NCBI GenBank assembly: GCA_026724425.1
Contig: JAIUCV010000282.1
Coordinates: 558,001 to 622,000 of the forward strand
Length of the DNA stretch: 64,000 nucleotides
Direction: 5' to 3'
Source: Erythrophleum ivorense
Taxonomy: Eukaryota > Streptophyta > Magnoliopsida > Fabales > Fabaceae
Part shown: in pieces, positions 35,836 through 47,278 of the stretch
Numbering within the stretch: the first letter of the stretch is position 1
Layout of the letters: each line of letters opens with the position of its first letter
Translations under genes and position numbers: made by a program
The notes under the pieces: generated by a model
Told to the model about the DNA's origin: nothing
The model's database searches: none
The model's input: only the letters and a program-made list of their open reading frames with translations

Positions 35836-36900
35836 AGCCTCAAGGTGCTATTTATTTAGTTTACTCAAGAATTTATTAATGACACTAACAGAAAAACTAA
35901 AATCAGGCCAAGTGTGGGATAGATAAATAAACTTACCTACTAGGCTTTGAAATCTCTTAGTATCAACTGGGGAGCTTTCTTGAGTAAATTTAATTTAGAA
36001 GTCAGCTTCTATAAGGGTATTTATACTTTTGCATCTCAACATGCCCACTTTCTTAAGTAAATCATGCCCTTTCTTAATCTTGCAACTTCTATCTTTAAGA
36101 AATATCTAAATTTCTTAGCCAAAGCTCTTTTAGGAGTTTCTATATCTTCTCAGTAATCTTTTATAACAATTATGTCACCAACATAAGCTATCAAAATTGC
36201 AATTTTTCCACTAGGAGAAAATTTAGTCAACATGGTTTTGTCAACTTAGCTTAGTGAGTACATTTGATATTTAACAACTTGAGTAAACTTCTCAAACTAT
36301 GCCCTTAAGGATTGCTTAAATCCATACAAGCATTTATGAAGTTTACATGCCTTGCCTTTACTGTTTTCACTCTCAAGTGTAAGAGGAATTAACATATAGA
36401 CAACTTCTTCAGGATCTCGATTAAGAAATGTATTTTTAACATCTAATTGGTAGGAAGGCTAGTTTAGATTAGCTACTCTAGATAAAATTTTGTCATTAGA
36501 GCAAATGTTTCCTGGTAATTCAAGCCTATATCTAAGTAAACCTTTTTGCCACACACTAAGCATTGTATTTGTTAATGCTACCATCAGAGTTATACTTTAT
36601 ATTGAAGATCCGCTTGCACCTAATGAATCTCTTCCTTTTAGGTAACTCAACCAATTCCTATGTACTATTCTTATCCAATGCATTTATCTTTTTTTGCATA
36701 GCTTTTCTCCATTTAGCTTGTTTAAAAGCCTCATAAACATTTTGAGGAATCCTTTCATTAGAAATGTTTTCCATAAAAGTTTGATAAGTGGGAGACAATT
36801 TATCATATGTAACAAAATGTTCAATAAAGTGCTGAGTGCATGCTCTAATACCTTTCCTCCAAGAAATAGGAATATCCAAACTGAAACCTTCAATTTCATT
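35836..36900 (-). pseudogene. copia-2 reverse transcriptase, broken
   Basis: The - strand has CTQHFIEHFVTYDKLSPTYQ and QNVYEAFKQAKWRKAM in an open stretch at 36658-36879, the entry to a copia RT (families: ALKDPKWK.AM..EM.AL). Later come FLNRDPEEVVYM-like sequence (about 36400-36430), MLTKFSPSGKIAILIAYVGD (about 36170-36240) and SLVGKFIYLSHTWPDFSFSV near 35930. The YVDD motif reads YVGD. Homology ends at 35836. Confidence 0.82.
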
Positions 36901-36959
36901 TGGATGAAGCCTACTTAAGGTTGGATTGAAGGCATTGTTTTGCTTGGGAGAATAGCTAA

Positions 36960-38300
36960 CCTTTACCTTTTAAAGTTTCATATCAAATATAAGTTCAAAA
37001 TTTTGGTGTATAAGCTCAAGTTTAAGGTCCAAAATGGGAGAAGGGCCAAGTTCAGTAGGAGCAGTAACTGAAGCGTGGTCATTAAAGGGAATTATATGAA
37101 TAATGGGAGAGCTAGTGGTGGTCTTGGGTTCATTAAAAATTTTCTTAGGACAAAACCTTTATTCCTTTTTTTTATAGTTAAGATTCCCCCCTGAATGGAT
37201 ATTTTTGAGTAAAATGGCTAGTCTTTAAAGAAAATAACATCTATAAAAATAAAAAAATTTTAAAAATTAGGAAAGTAACACTTGTGGCCCTTTTGAGTAA
37301 GGAAGTAACCCAGAAAAATACATTTGGTGGCCTTAAGGTTAAGCTTATTACTATGGAGAAGATGGACAAAGGCTATACAACTAAAAACCTTAGTAGGCAT
37401 AGTGAAGACAACTTCGGTAGTTGGAAAAAATATAAGCAGATTACTATAATAAGTTTAAAATTTTAGCACTTTAAATCGCATCCTATTAACGAGGTATGCT
37501 AAAGTTAGGATGGCTTCACCCCAGTAATATTCATGAACATTGGCTATGAGTAAAAAGAACTTAAGTACCTTGAAAATATGTCTATTTTTCTGTTCAACTA
37601 CCTTATCTTTTTAAGTTATATGGGAGTAAGAGCTTTGGTGGTAAATCCCCTATTTATTGATATAGGTTCTAAAAGATGTGTTGACGTATTCTCAACCATT
37701 ATAAGATCTAAGAAATTTTATTTATGTGTTAAATTGGGTCTAATGGAGGTGATTGGAGCTTTTGAAAATTGTAGAAACTTCATACTTATCTTTCATCACC
37801 CATGTAATTCTTATGTGGCTATCAACAAGAAGTAACAAACCACCTTGAACTCAAGAGACTACTAACTTTTGAAGGACCGTGGCCATCACTATAGATTAAA
37901 AAGAAGCATGAAGAAGGTTTGTACACTTGTAAGGGGTGAATGGCCTTAGTGTATTTAGGAAGTTAACAAAGTTCACAATGAGGAAAAACTAAAATTTTAG
38001 TGAACAAGTTAGGAAACACTTTCCTCATATAATGAAAATTTAGATAGCCCAATCTATAATGCTATTATAACAACTATAAATTTCTCCTTGTAGAAAAACA
38101 CATTTTTCCTTCTTATTATAGTTCATAAGGTACAGACTAGCCTTTTCTTTAGCTTTACCAATGGTTCTTTTATATGCCAAATCTTGAAATGTGCTACCTC
38201 CATCAATGAAGTGAATCACACAACCATTATTTTTAATTAGCTTACTAATAGATAAATAGAATATCACATGCTAGCTTAGATACCAAGAAAGTGTGACAAC
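36960..38300 (-). pseudogene. copia-2 integrase, broken
   Basis: On - are VIHFIDGGSTFQDLA and CYNSIIDWA-like remnants near 38040-38270. Next are a core segment with RSYNG.EYVN (families RSDNGTEY) and GIYHQSS near 37650-37700, then VVEQKNRHIF near 37570-37600. Last are KATKCIFLGYSLTQKGYKCY and FIDVIFFKD near 37200-37330. The order is correct and the reading frame changes several times. Confidence 0.78.
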
Positions 38301-38335
38301 ACCAATACCAATCATAGTTGTCAATGTACCATAAG

Positions 38336-38950
38336 TTATTTCAACTGTAATAAGGTCTGTATAGGGGATGGATTCTTCAAATAATAGGAATTCTTAGTCA
38401 TGTGATCAATTGCACTAGAGTCTACAATATAATTTTTATCCTTTATTATATGAGAATTCAAAGTAATTGAAAATTTACTTGATTGGGCTATAAGACTGAA
38501 AGAATACTTATATAACCTACTTCTGTGCTTCTTATTGCTTTGTTCTTCTAAAATTGCTCTAAAAACCTTAGTTTTGGTAGGAACTTCTAGCCACCTTCCA
38601 AGCATGTTATTAGAAGAGGTTAAGTCAAGCATTTCTAGGTAAATAGTAGTGAAAAACGGCACGTGATGCGTTCTCATATGTTGAAGTGTGGGATAAAAAA
38701 CAATAGATTATGACAGTGCATAACTATGCATGGCATGTTAGATTGCATTAGGACTTTGGGTTCTAGCTTATTAAAGCTTTCTGGACATGGTTAGTCAACG
38801 TATGTCCTTGTTAGCCCTGGGAATAGAAGAGAAGTAACAGTGCCTGAACATGAAGATTCACTCAGCATTTGTTCATGGCATGAATATATATATATATATA
38901 TAGCTATTATTCCATAACATATGGGTAAGAATTAGGTCAGAGTATGCTTT
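38336..38950 (-). pseudogene. copia-2 gag end and protease, broken
   Basis: A 113-codon - strand stretch at 38336-38677 ends in NYIVDSSAIDHMTKNSYYL, where copia proteases have WIIDSGASDHMT. The residues before it (FSKFSITL...IIKDK) fit the gag-protease linker. Gag proper is short and not well recognised up to the primer site. Confidence 0.78.
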
Positions 38951-38957
38951 GATACCA
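38946..38957 (-). promoter_or_regulatory. copia-2 primer-binding site
   Basis: The + strand GCTTTGATACCA is the complement of TGGTATCAAAGC, the tRNA-Met-type site of plant copia elements. It abuts the inner end of the LTR at 38958. Confidence 0.88.
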
Positions 38958-39206
38958 TGTAGATTCTTAAAATAAGAAAGGCTTAGAATAACGTGTTTTA
39001 TTCAAATGAAATAGAGGAATACTTATAAGGACCATAGCAACAATTTTGCCACTAGAATCCCATAAAATTAACAAAGAAAATAAATTCCATTAAAATAGGT
39101 GGTAAAAGGAAATTCAAATAACAGCTAAAAATCTAGGATTTAAGCATTAAAGAAAACACTAATAGAACTATAAAAGGATATGATATGATTATCATAATAA
39201 CCAACA
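38958..39206 (-). repeat. copia-2 5' LTR (249 bp)
   Basis: On + it starts TGTAGATTC and ends ACCAACA, so on - it runs TGTTGGTTATTATG to GAATCTACA. Short LTRs starting TGTTGG are common in plant copia elements. No second copy lies in the window. Confidence 0.8.
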
Positions 39207-39299
39207 GTATTAAATTTTATTCACTAAATACAAACATATCATTTATCTTTATAATTTTTAATTTGGAAGATGTTACAATCATCACACATGACTAGATTG

Positions 39300-39412
39300 T
39301 GTTGAAGCATGTATCCATAATCAATATGATTGCTAGCCCATTTACTAAACCAATAGCTAAAGATGCTTTTCAAAAGCATGAAAGAAGTTTATGTTTGATG
39401 AGAATTTGATTA
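39300..39412 (+). pseudogene. copia-1 RNase H C-terminal end
   Basis: Reads VLKHVSIINMIASPFTKPIA then KDAFQKHERSLCLMRI before a TGA stop. This is the usual end of a copia polyprotein (family pattern ADPLTKP..KD.F..H....G). It proves that the 3' part of copia-1 continues after the nested elements. Confidence 0.85.
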
Positions 39413-40430
39413 TGTATTAAAACATTGATTATGCAATAAAAGAAATTTGTTTTTTAGTCTTTATAGACTCATATAATGTTTAATTATAAAGGAATATATC
39501 TGAAATTGTCACTAGGTTTTTAGTCCCTCTCATACTAGAAATCGCCTCAATGCTGAAATAATGAGTGGGATGAGACTTAAACAATCACGAGGTATCAAGT
39601 GATGGCGATTTCCTTATTACCTAGGTGACAAGTAAGGATCCTTATATTACATCGCCTTAGCTGAGTGCTAAGATGATACTTTACAAGTCAAACATAGAGG
39701 TGTCCATACTTCACAAAACCTTTATATAACTAGATTTAAATCTAAGTGATTCAAGTCAATCTTTATGATTGCTCATGTTCCATATGGTGTAAGATAAAGC
39801 ATGACAAACCCTAAGTGAGAGTTCCACCAAAGCATGCAATTCATATCGCATGTACTAGAATGTAACCGTCAATAGGGAGTAATTGAATGAATCGTTATCT
39901 CATCACTGTGTAAGCCTTATGGACTCTTGGTGCACATTTATGCCCTTTGAAACTTGGATCTATGTCATGAAGTTAAGGTTAGGTGTTGCTACTTTAGCAT
40001 GATCTCCAAGAATCAAGAGTAATGCAGTCTAGTAAAACATGACTAGAAAAGTAGCCTAATCCCTATTGATTGTCATAAGCATTCAAGGAAAACTCATCCA
40101 ATATCACACACATAATTTATAGCTCATAGCCTAGGTAGTTACATACACATTAATTGGGAACATAACGATGGGAATAAATGTATATGAAGATTTTGCATGG
40201 CTTGTTGATTAGAGGGATTAAAGGTGTAAAATTAAGTGTGATTAACATAATTTAGGATATATCGAGACATTGAGTGGGTATTATGTTAGTTAGACAATGG
40301 CTTAATACAACAGTACTCATTAGTACCCTTTCTTGTATTGTTGTACATTCCATTTCTCCTATATGACTGTAGGACCAAGACTATAAGAAAGAGAGATAGC
40401 ACATTGATTTTTATGTGTACAAGTGGGAGA
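39413..40430 (+). other. copia-1 3' non-coding region and purine tract
   Basis: About 1 kb between the polyprotein stop and the 3' LTR, with no gene seen. It ends with the polypurine tract AAGTGGGAGA at 40421-40430. A direct-repeat-like pair GAAATCGCC and GGCGATTTCC (39539, 39606) forms a weak inverted repeat. Confidence 0.6.
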
Positions 40431-40649
40431 TGTTGCAAATTGGTGATGGGATACATCCACATGGCATGCAACATATGTCTATTAATTAATTTATGTAATT
40501 AATTAATTTAATTAGATAATTTTGATGAGAAAGAATTAATTAATTTATGTAATTAAATACTATTGGATATGTTCTAATATAAAGTGATCAATTGAATTTA
40601 AATAAAATTATTTATAATCTAATAAGTTCTGATAATAAGGATTAAGCAC

Positions 40650-40691
<42 letters not shown>

Positions 40692-41201
40692 TCTAATTAT
40701 ATAGATTAAATAAACTTAAATAAGTCATCTAAATAAATAGGATAATTATTTGAATTAACAAATTATTTAAAATTCAATTTAACTGACTAATTTAGAGTAA
40801 GATTTGTTTTAATCAATTTTAATTGATTGGATTTGTTCTTGATAAGAATATATTTCATCTAAAATTCAAATATCCTAAAACCCTCTATAAATAGGTGGAA
40901 TCTTAAGAATTGTAACTTACTCATTTAGATCCTTTCTTCAGAAACATCAGACTCATGTGCTAAGCTGAACTTCTCTTTAAAAATAGTCTCTCTAATAGTT
41001 TTCCCAAGGCACCATTACTAGGTCTCGAAGATTTAAGATATGTATAAATATCACAAAGAACTCTAGTAGCCCTTCCTTAACCACAAGGCAGGAGTTCACC
41101 AGATTGTGATCTCTGGGTGTAGTACATTCAAATTTGTAAAGTGAGCATTCTCTTGGGATCAAGAGGATCACACAAGGTATGTCTATCTAATTTTACCAAC
41201 A
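40431..41201 (+). repeat. copia-1 3' LTR
   Basis: Starts TGTTGCAAATTGGTGATGGG and ends TTTTACCAACA. It holds the TATA-like CTCTATAAATAGG at about 40882. It differs from the 5' LTR by a (TTA)n tract and an extra segment at about 41040-41110. Confidence 0.85.
40653..40691. repeat. (TTA)n microsatellite in copia-1 3' LTR
   Basis: Roughly 13 TTA units. The 5' LTR has a shorter TAA/TTA run at about 24010-24040 at the same place, so the tract changed length after insertion. Confidence 0.9.
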
Positions 41202-41439
41202 CAATCAATATTTGTTCTCAGGTATCCTCAAGAACATCGCCATTTATTTTTTCTACAAGAACACCACCATTCAATATTTGATCTCGGGTATCCATGATTC
41301 TACACATGGTGGAAGAGAGAATGAGGGCACTAGTGACAACAACAATGACAACCATGATGAATGAAAGTTGGAATTTTTTAAGTGATGAAAGATGAATAGT
41401 TTAATCTCTTTGCAAAAATATTCTCATGACATTAAAAAG
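41202..41439. other. Intergenic DNA right of copia-1
   Basis: No gene is visible. Two similar segments, CAATATTTG.TCTC.GGTATCC at 41206 and at 41271, form a short direct repeat 65 bp apart. Confidence 0.5.
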
Positions 41440-43745
41440 ATATGTGCACACTTTTTAGCTTTTTTTTTTTCTTTAATGTCACTAGATCCTTATATCAGTA
41501 AGATCTACATCATTTCATAAGTATACTACTTAGTTTAGTAAGATATATAAAGAAAAATAACTTAATATGAAACTATTGATAAGAACTATTGTGTATTGTA
41601 CATTTTTTTATATTAAACCAAGTAGTATGTATATAAAACATTGCAAATTTTACTAATATAGGGATTTGATTGCATTTATAAAAAAATTAAAAAGAGTTAT
41701 GCATAAAGGATCTCCATTTTATATTATCATTATCTCTTATAACCAAGATACTAAACGATATAACACTAATTTGAGTGGTACTTTATACCAAGGTTGTCAA
41801 ATTCGTGAGTTTAAATAAATTCGTAGAGAAGAGAAAACTCGTAACGTAAATTCGTATCGTAAACTCATAAGAGTTTATATTTTTTAATAATTACATATAA
41901 AATATAATATATAAGCATAAATTCATTTAAATACACTTTAAATTACACTAATTTTTTTAAAAAAATTATTTATATTATATAATTCATATTTTGCAATATA
42001 GAAATTCTAATAAAGTTCATACATAAATATTATTTTTGAATTTTTCTTTAATGGATTGTACTGGATTTAAAATTTTTTATCTTTTTTAAATTCAATTTGA
42101 CTTAATTATATGAGAATTCGTCAAACTTGATTCAAAATACATTAAGTTAACTGAATTTATTTGAGTCAAAGATAAATTAAACTGATTTTATATTGAGTTC
42201 GAGTTTATAAACGAGTTAACACGTTTTATTTAAGTAGAAACTTAAACTCGTTAAAATCGGAGAGTCAACTCCTGAGTTTAACAACAATGCTTTATACTAT
42301 TCAAAAAATGTAAAAATCTCACCACCGTAAAAATTTAGCTTTATTAGTCTTTGTGAATCACAAATTATTTTTTTATGATAGCTGTAAGATAGCAGTGTAC
42401 ACCTGAACTTAGACAAATCTTATTTAGATTATGGTCCAAAAATTAAACTAAAATATTGAAATAAACTTAATCGAGCTGATGCATTGAAAATCAAAAGCGT
42501 ATTCACAGTTTATTATCTATTATTCTATATAAAAGTTGGAGGAAAATAATAATTTTTTTATTATTTATTATTGCTTAAATTATACAATTTATTATTGTTT
42601 TTTTAAATCTCCTTTCTCCTTTTCTGGTTATAATATGAAAATTGGAGGAGCGAATCCTGAAAAGACCCGCATGATATTTAATGCTCTGGCCACCCAACAA
42701 CCCTTATGTTGTCGTTTATCAATTGTAAACTCTACACTCTCTCTCATGTTCTTAATAGATTTAATTTTATTATCTTTTGTTTTATGTGAAAAAAAGAAAT
42801 TTCAAATGAAAGCGAAAGAAACAAGGTGTATAACGTCATTACAATTCTGTTATGTTTCTATGCAAGAGATTAAAAAAATTACTGTTGTTCCAAAATTCTG
42901 CAAGAATATCTTTTTTGTGCTTACTAATTAAAGAGAAATTATACTAATAAAAGTAGTTTAAATTACTTTTCATTCTTTGACAAATATTTAAATTACATAA
43001 CTATTTTTTTATTATAAAAATATAGAAAAGCACTCCTAATGCTAAAATATAACTAAATATCTTTAAGCATAATATTTACTTTTTTATTAAAAATATAACT
43101 TACTAAATTTCTTTCTAAAATTTTATTTCAATGTTATTTATTTTATGTTAAAAAACAATAAATTTAATTTATTTGAAATTTAAAAAATGACCATTTTTAT
43201 ATTAGTCAAATATGAATTTAATGTTTGTTACATTATATAAATTATATATATACTTTATCAAAATAGATGTAATTATAGTTAAAGATGACAAAATTTTCCT
43301 AAAGTGCAAGATCTCCTCAAAAATTACCCCATTTAAAAACTTGCATTTGAGAATTCCTTTACCCTTTGGAACAAAGACAAAAGAGAAAATGTCTTTGTGA
43401 GTAGTACGAGAACAGGGGTGAGAACTATGGCCTATCCCCGTTTCACATAAACATATGCCTTTAAAATTTTTATATACATATATTATTAACTTTTATCCTT
43501 CTTAGTCGCTTCAATTTTTATTTTTATTTATATTATTTTGTAAAAAAATCAATCTAACTATAAAACTAAATCTCAATCCCTCACTCCTTCTACCTCATTT
43601 ATTGAATTTAAGCTTCTTTTTTTTTTTCAACCTCTGAGCTTTAAATTGAAGCATGTTTTCAATTGTATAAATTCTTTTTCTATTTTATTGAATATTTTAT
43701 TGTTATTTTTTATTAAAATTTTGAGGTCCTCGTAAGAACTTGGGG
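41440..43745 (+). repeat. Duplicated block, copy B (pairs with 14970-15940 and 17276-18262)
   Basis: Collinear with copy A as described there. It contains the MITE at 41789-42289, which copy A lacks. The open frame at 42536-42931 spans conserved words of the repeat but is not open in copies A or C, so it is not supported as a gene. Confidence 0.8.
41789..42289. mobile_element. hAT-type MITE with 8-bp target duplication
   Basis: The element starts CAAGGTTGTCAAATTC and ends (complement) CATTGTTGTTAAACTC, which are imperfect terminal inverted repeats. It is flanked by CTTTATAC at 41781-41788 and 42290-42297. The paralogous copy A has a single TTTTATGC at the same place (15393-15400), which is the empty site. 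The inside is AT-rich and rich in AACTCGT/ACGAGTT words, as in this MITE type. It has no transposase, so it is non-autonomous. Confidence 0.85.
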
Positions 43746-44425
43746 AACAATAAAATATTAACTTTATTAATTTTTATGAACAACAGATTATTATTTTTAT
43801 AATAACTTTTAATTGTCATAACAAATATAAAGTTCTTCAATACTTTAAATATCTTATATCATGAGGATTCAAAGGAGTAAGAAATATAAATAATAGTGTA
43901 CGCTTAAGCTCAAACAAATCAACTTGTTCGTTGGTTTGTTTGACCTGTATTATTATTTTTAATTCAAAGAGAATAATTTGTATTTAATCTTCTTTAGTCT
44001 ATGGTCCAAAATGTGGAGGAATATTAATGAAGCTTAAATTTTCTTTAAGCCCTAATTAAAATGCAATGTTGCAATACACTTAAACGAGCCAGTCCACTGA
44101 AAACCAAAACCGTTTGGAGAATTATAATATGGAAATTTAAAGGACTAGGAATATATTTTGAAAATTAATTCTCTGGCCCCACTATCAACCATTGTGTTGT
44201 CGTTTATTGATTGTAATTTGATTACACACTCTCTTTAAACTATTCCACTAAATTTCGTGTTCTTAATAGATTTATTTTTATTATCTTTCGTTTGAGAAAT
44301 GATAAGTGAGTGACGTAAGGAGTTTAACGTCATTACAATTTTGTTACGTTCCTATGCAAAAGGGGAAAAAAAATCTTACTCCAAATTTTGTGCAAGCATA
44401 TCTTTTGAATAAATTATATAATCTT
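43746..44425 (+). repeat. Third partial copy of the duplicated block (copy C)
   Basis: Starts TAAAATATTAACTTTATTAA and repeats words of copy B 42310-42880: TATCTTATATCATGAGGATTC, TATGGTCCAAAA, CCAGTCCACTGAAAACCAAA, CTCTGGCCCCAC, TTGTGTTGTCGTTTATTGAT, ACGTCATTACAATTTTGTTA and TCCTATGCAAAAGGGG. It directly follows copy B in the same orientation, so it is a tandem partial duplication. Some parts resemble copy A more than copy B. Confidence 0.75.
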
Positions 44426-44439
44426 CTTTTGACTTTTAC

Positions 44440-44895
44440 TGAAATTACATATATATATATATATATATTTGTTTTTAAAAAATATAAATTTTTTTAATTT
44501 TATTGAAATTACACAAATTTTTTTTATTTTTTAAAATATACATAAATCTCTTTTAAAACAAAGAATAAATTACACTTACATTCTTTGAGTTTTGCTTGGA
44601 TTAAATAGACTTCTTTTTTATTTTCAAAATATACACAAATCTTTTTTAAAAAATAAACAGAGATATGTGTAATTTCAGAAAAATTCAGAGAAAATTTATA
44701 TAATTTACTTTTTATTTTAGGAGCAGTTTGTGTATATTTTAAAAATAGAGAGGAGATATTTATAATTTTAGAAAAATTTAAAAAAGGTTTGTTTAATTTA
44801 CTCTTTATTTCAGACCAAATTTGTGTATGTTTTGAAAATATAGCAAAAATCTGAATAATTTTAATAAAATTAAAAAAAAGTAATTTACTCATATC
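44440..44895. repeat. Diverged ~93-bp tandem repeat
   Basis: Units with the core TTTGTGTATRTTTTGAAAAT and TGTAATTTTAGAAAAATT recur about every 93 bp, some in opposite orientation. One result is a 122-codon open frame on - (44892-44524) in which a block of about 31 residues (such as FLNFSKIINISSLFLKYTQ) repeats three times. Similar words occur inside the palindrome at 58880-58975 and 60075-60170. The frame has no start context or known domain and is AT-driven. Confidence 0.55.
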
Positions 44896-45814
44896 CTTTT
44901 CACTGATTGAAGAGAAAATATACTAATAAAAAGTATCTAATCATTCATATATAATGATTATCAATATCGTTTGTATGTTCAATATAAATTAAACATAATA
45001 TCTAAGAACTAATATCCACCATTGCGCATCCTTGTGTCATATCTCTCATTAAATTTGTTTAATTTTTTTCCTTTTTAAGAAAAGCTAAAATATTAAGGAT
45101 GCATGATTTTTTAGTTTGCTGTACCTTAAAATACAAAAATAATTACATTTCCATCATTCAGATTTGAAAATATGCAAAATTAATTCACAATTTGTTGGTC
45201 AATAAAAATAAATGATTAAGATATTATGGTATATTTTCTCTCCATTTTAATTTTATGCTTCTTTTGTTTTTTTTTGTTTTTTTTTTTTGCTTCCCTTTCT
45301 TCCTTCGCCTGTAAAGAAGAAAGTATACTTTTAAATTTTATTTGAATGAAGTTGTGTTTTCTCACATTCAATATTATGGAAATGATTAATGAATAAGGGA
45401 AAAAAATTCAATTGCTTTTTGAGTAAAAGAAGAGACTCCCATATTAATATTGGACGATTATGAACAATTTTAATGAAGTTGAGGTTTTCTTTTTATTTTT
45501 TTCATTAGCAAACGTATTAAGAATTTTTTATTTAAAACTTATTAATCAAATTATAAATTAATATAAAACTTTTGAATTCTCTCCCTGGAATCTCTCTGTC
45601 AGCAAAAAAAGTTATGTAATTAATTAATAAATAAATAAATAATCGCTTGTAAATGTTTAGCATAATACAAAGTTCTATCCTTTAAAAAAAAATTGTTATG
45701 AGTGTATCCCACCTTTTATCAAGTCTACTCATAAAAACGACAAAATCTGGAATCAAAGCATAAATCTCCGGCCCATTGTTTTTTTTTAATTTATTATATA
45801 ATTTGTTTAGACAA
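44896..45814. other. AT-rich intergenic DNA
   Basis: No gene, repeat pair or terminal repeat recognised. T-rich tracts at 45265-45300 and 45485-45500. Confidence 0.5.
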
Positions 45815-46145
45815 CTTCGGAGATCCCAGTACGTAACATAATAGAAAGAAAGAGCAAATGTGGTTCCCAAAAAAAAAATCATCTCTTAGAAAAGAAAGAT
45901 CTAAATTATATGACTCTTTCTTATTTTGAAAAAAAATATATAAATTTTTTTAAATCAAAATATAATAAAAATACTTTAACAGATTATATTAATTTCTTTT
46001 ATTCAAAATATTATTAACTTACTAAACATTTAATTTTCTTGTGAGCTCAATTTATTACGTTAATTTTAGAATTTTACTTTTAAATAAGTAAAAGTTAATT
46101 AAAAATAACAATTATGATATAAAAAATTAATATCAGATAGACTTA
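45815..46145 (+). repeat. Copy B, upstream part (pairs with 21780-22100)
   Basis: Shared words: CCCAGTAC, AACATAATAGAAAGA, TAACTTA.TAAAC, CTCAAT.TATTACGTTAATTT, TTTTA.TTTTAAATAAGTA and AGACTTA.ACAAAAATA. It sits at the same relative distance upstream of the AAE promoter as in copy A, apart from inserted elements. Confidence 0.65.
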
Positions 46146-46149
46146 CACA

Positions 46150-46440
46150 AAAATATCCAATGCAAATTCTCTGCATTTCAAGACGCATGTTACTTCTATT
46201 TTTAAATTTGAATCGTTTATACTTAAATATAATTTGAATGATTTAAACTTTATTTTTTTTAAGTCTTTTAGCATCAAATATGATTTTTTGTGAAATTGAT
46301 AATTAAAAATTATTTTTAGTCTATGTTTTATTTTTAAATAAAAATATCAAAATAAAAAAATTGAATAAAAATTAGATTATCCAAATTAATCCAAAATTTG
46401 AGCAGCACGGTACATCTCTCCTTTAAAATACGGCGAATCC
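46150..46440. mobile_element. Probable MITE related to 21168-21456
   Basis: The left end has ATTCTCTGCATTTC followed by TTTGAATCGTTTATACTTAA. The right end has GATTATCCAAATTAATCCAA then AGCAGC. The arrangement mirrors the MITE in copy A, but at a different place in the duplicate. Ends are imprecise. Confidence 0.4.
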
Positions 46441-47278
46441 ACGTGCAAAAGTATTCCTTGAATCCAGCATTTCTTATGAAGTACGATTTAACTTATTTAG
46501 GATATAAAAAGTTTACACAAATTTTAAAAAATAATTTTATCAATAAAAATTAACTTTAATATCTTTATTTGTAATGATTAGGTAATAATTAATAAATAAT
46601 ATTAAATAATAATTAAATTATGATTATAAAAATAAAATGGATATTACAAAAAAAATTCTTTTCCTTCTTTTCCATAAAGCTAACTGATGGAGCTTAGTCT
46701 TCATCCAATCTAATATTTAAACCTCCATTGTCAGCATTGCTTAGTATCCAGAGAAAGAAAAGGAATCTTTTCTTTATTTAATTTTATTAAAAAATAAAAA
46801 TATACATAAATAAGATATTAAATTATTTTATTATTTTGTATCTAATTAAATACACTTATATTTTATCTCTATTTGTTTATACTAATAAAATATATATTTA
46901 TTTATCTTAATTTCTGTATTTTATTATTTTTTATTTATAATTATTTTTTATTTTCAAAAATAATTTTATATAATTTTCAATTATTATCTATTCAAACAAT
47001 ACATTTCTTAAAATTTTATAACTAATAAGTGATAGCATCAAGGACCTAAGGGATCGAAAGAGGGGCATGGCACCCCTCCTTAAGCTATAACATTATAGTT
47101 ATAAATAAATTACTTTGAAAATGAAATATTTAATCATGGCTGAATTGTAGATAAAGAAGAGACAAGGATTCACTATAAAAGATAATACAACAAGCAACAG
47201 CGATAAGTAACTAAAGATTAGTTATTTACATAGAGAAAGATGAAGAAAATGCCAACTATAACAACATATATAACCTCT
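46441..47278. other. AT-rich DNA upstream of AAE
   Basis: It is non-coding. The last 60 bp (47215-47278) match 22229-22290 of copy A, including AAAATGCCAACTATAAC. Confidence 0.5.

Larger units (their letters stand above)
35835..39206 (-). mobile_element. 5' half of a second Ty1/copia element (copia-2)
   Basis: Read on -, the element runs from its LTR (39206 to 38958) through gag, protease (about 38500-38390), integrase (38100-37150) and reverse transcriptase (36900-35836), then is cut by the Athila 3' LTR. RNase H and its other LTR are gone. The base pentamer after its outer end is GTATT at 39207-39211. Outside lies RNase H of copia-1, so copia-2 was inserted into copia-1 in the opposite direction. 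Confidence 0.83.
23772..41201 (+). mobile_element. Ty1/copia retrotransposon (copia-1), interrupted by two other elements
   Basis: The two LTRs (23772-24529 and 40431-41201) are in direct orientation and clearly similar along their length. A degenerate tRNA-Met-type primer site follows the first, and a purine-rich tract AAGTGGGAGA precedes the second. Gag and the start of protease survive at 25960-26865, and the last part of RNase H at 39300-39410. Integrase, reverse transcriptase and most of RNase H are absent. The gap is filled with an Athila element and half of another copia. Candidate flanking bases are AATTC and CAATC, so the target duplication is unclear. Confidence 0.85.

Noticed and set aside
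40653..40691. CRISPR-like or other array
   Set aside because: It is a simple TTA microsatellite in an LTR. No repeat-spacer structure exists in this plant DNA.
42536..42931. 131-codon + frame in copy B
   Set aside because: Not kept open in copies A and C, AT-driven, no domain. Best seen as part of the non-coding duplicated block.
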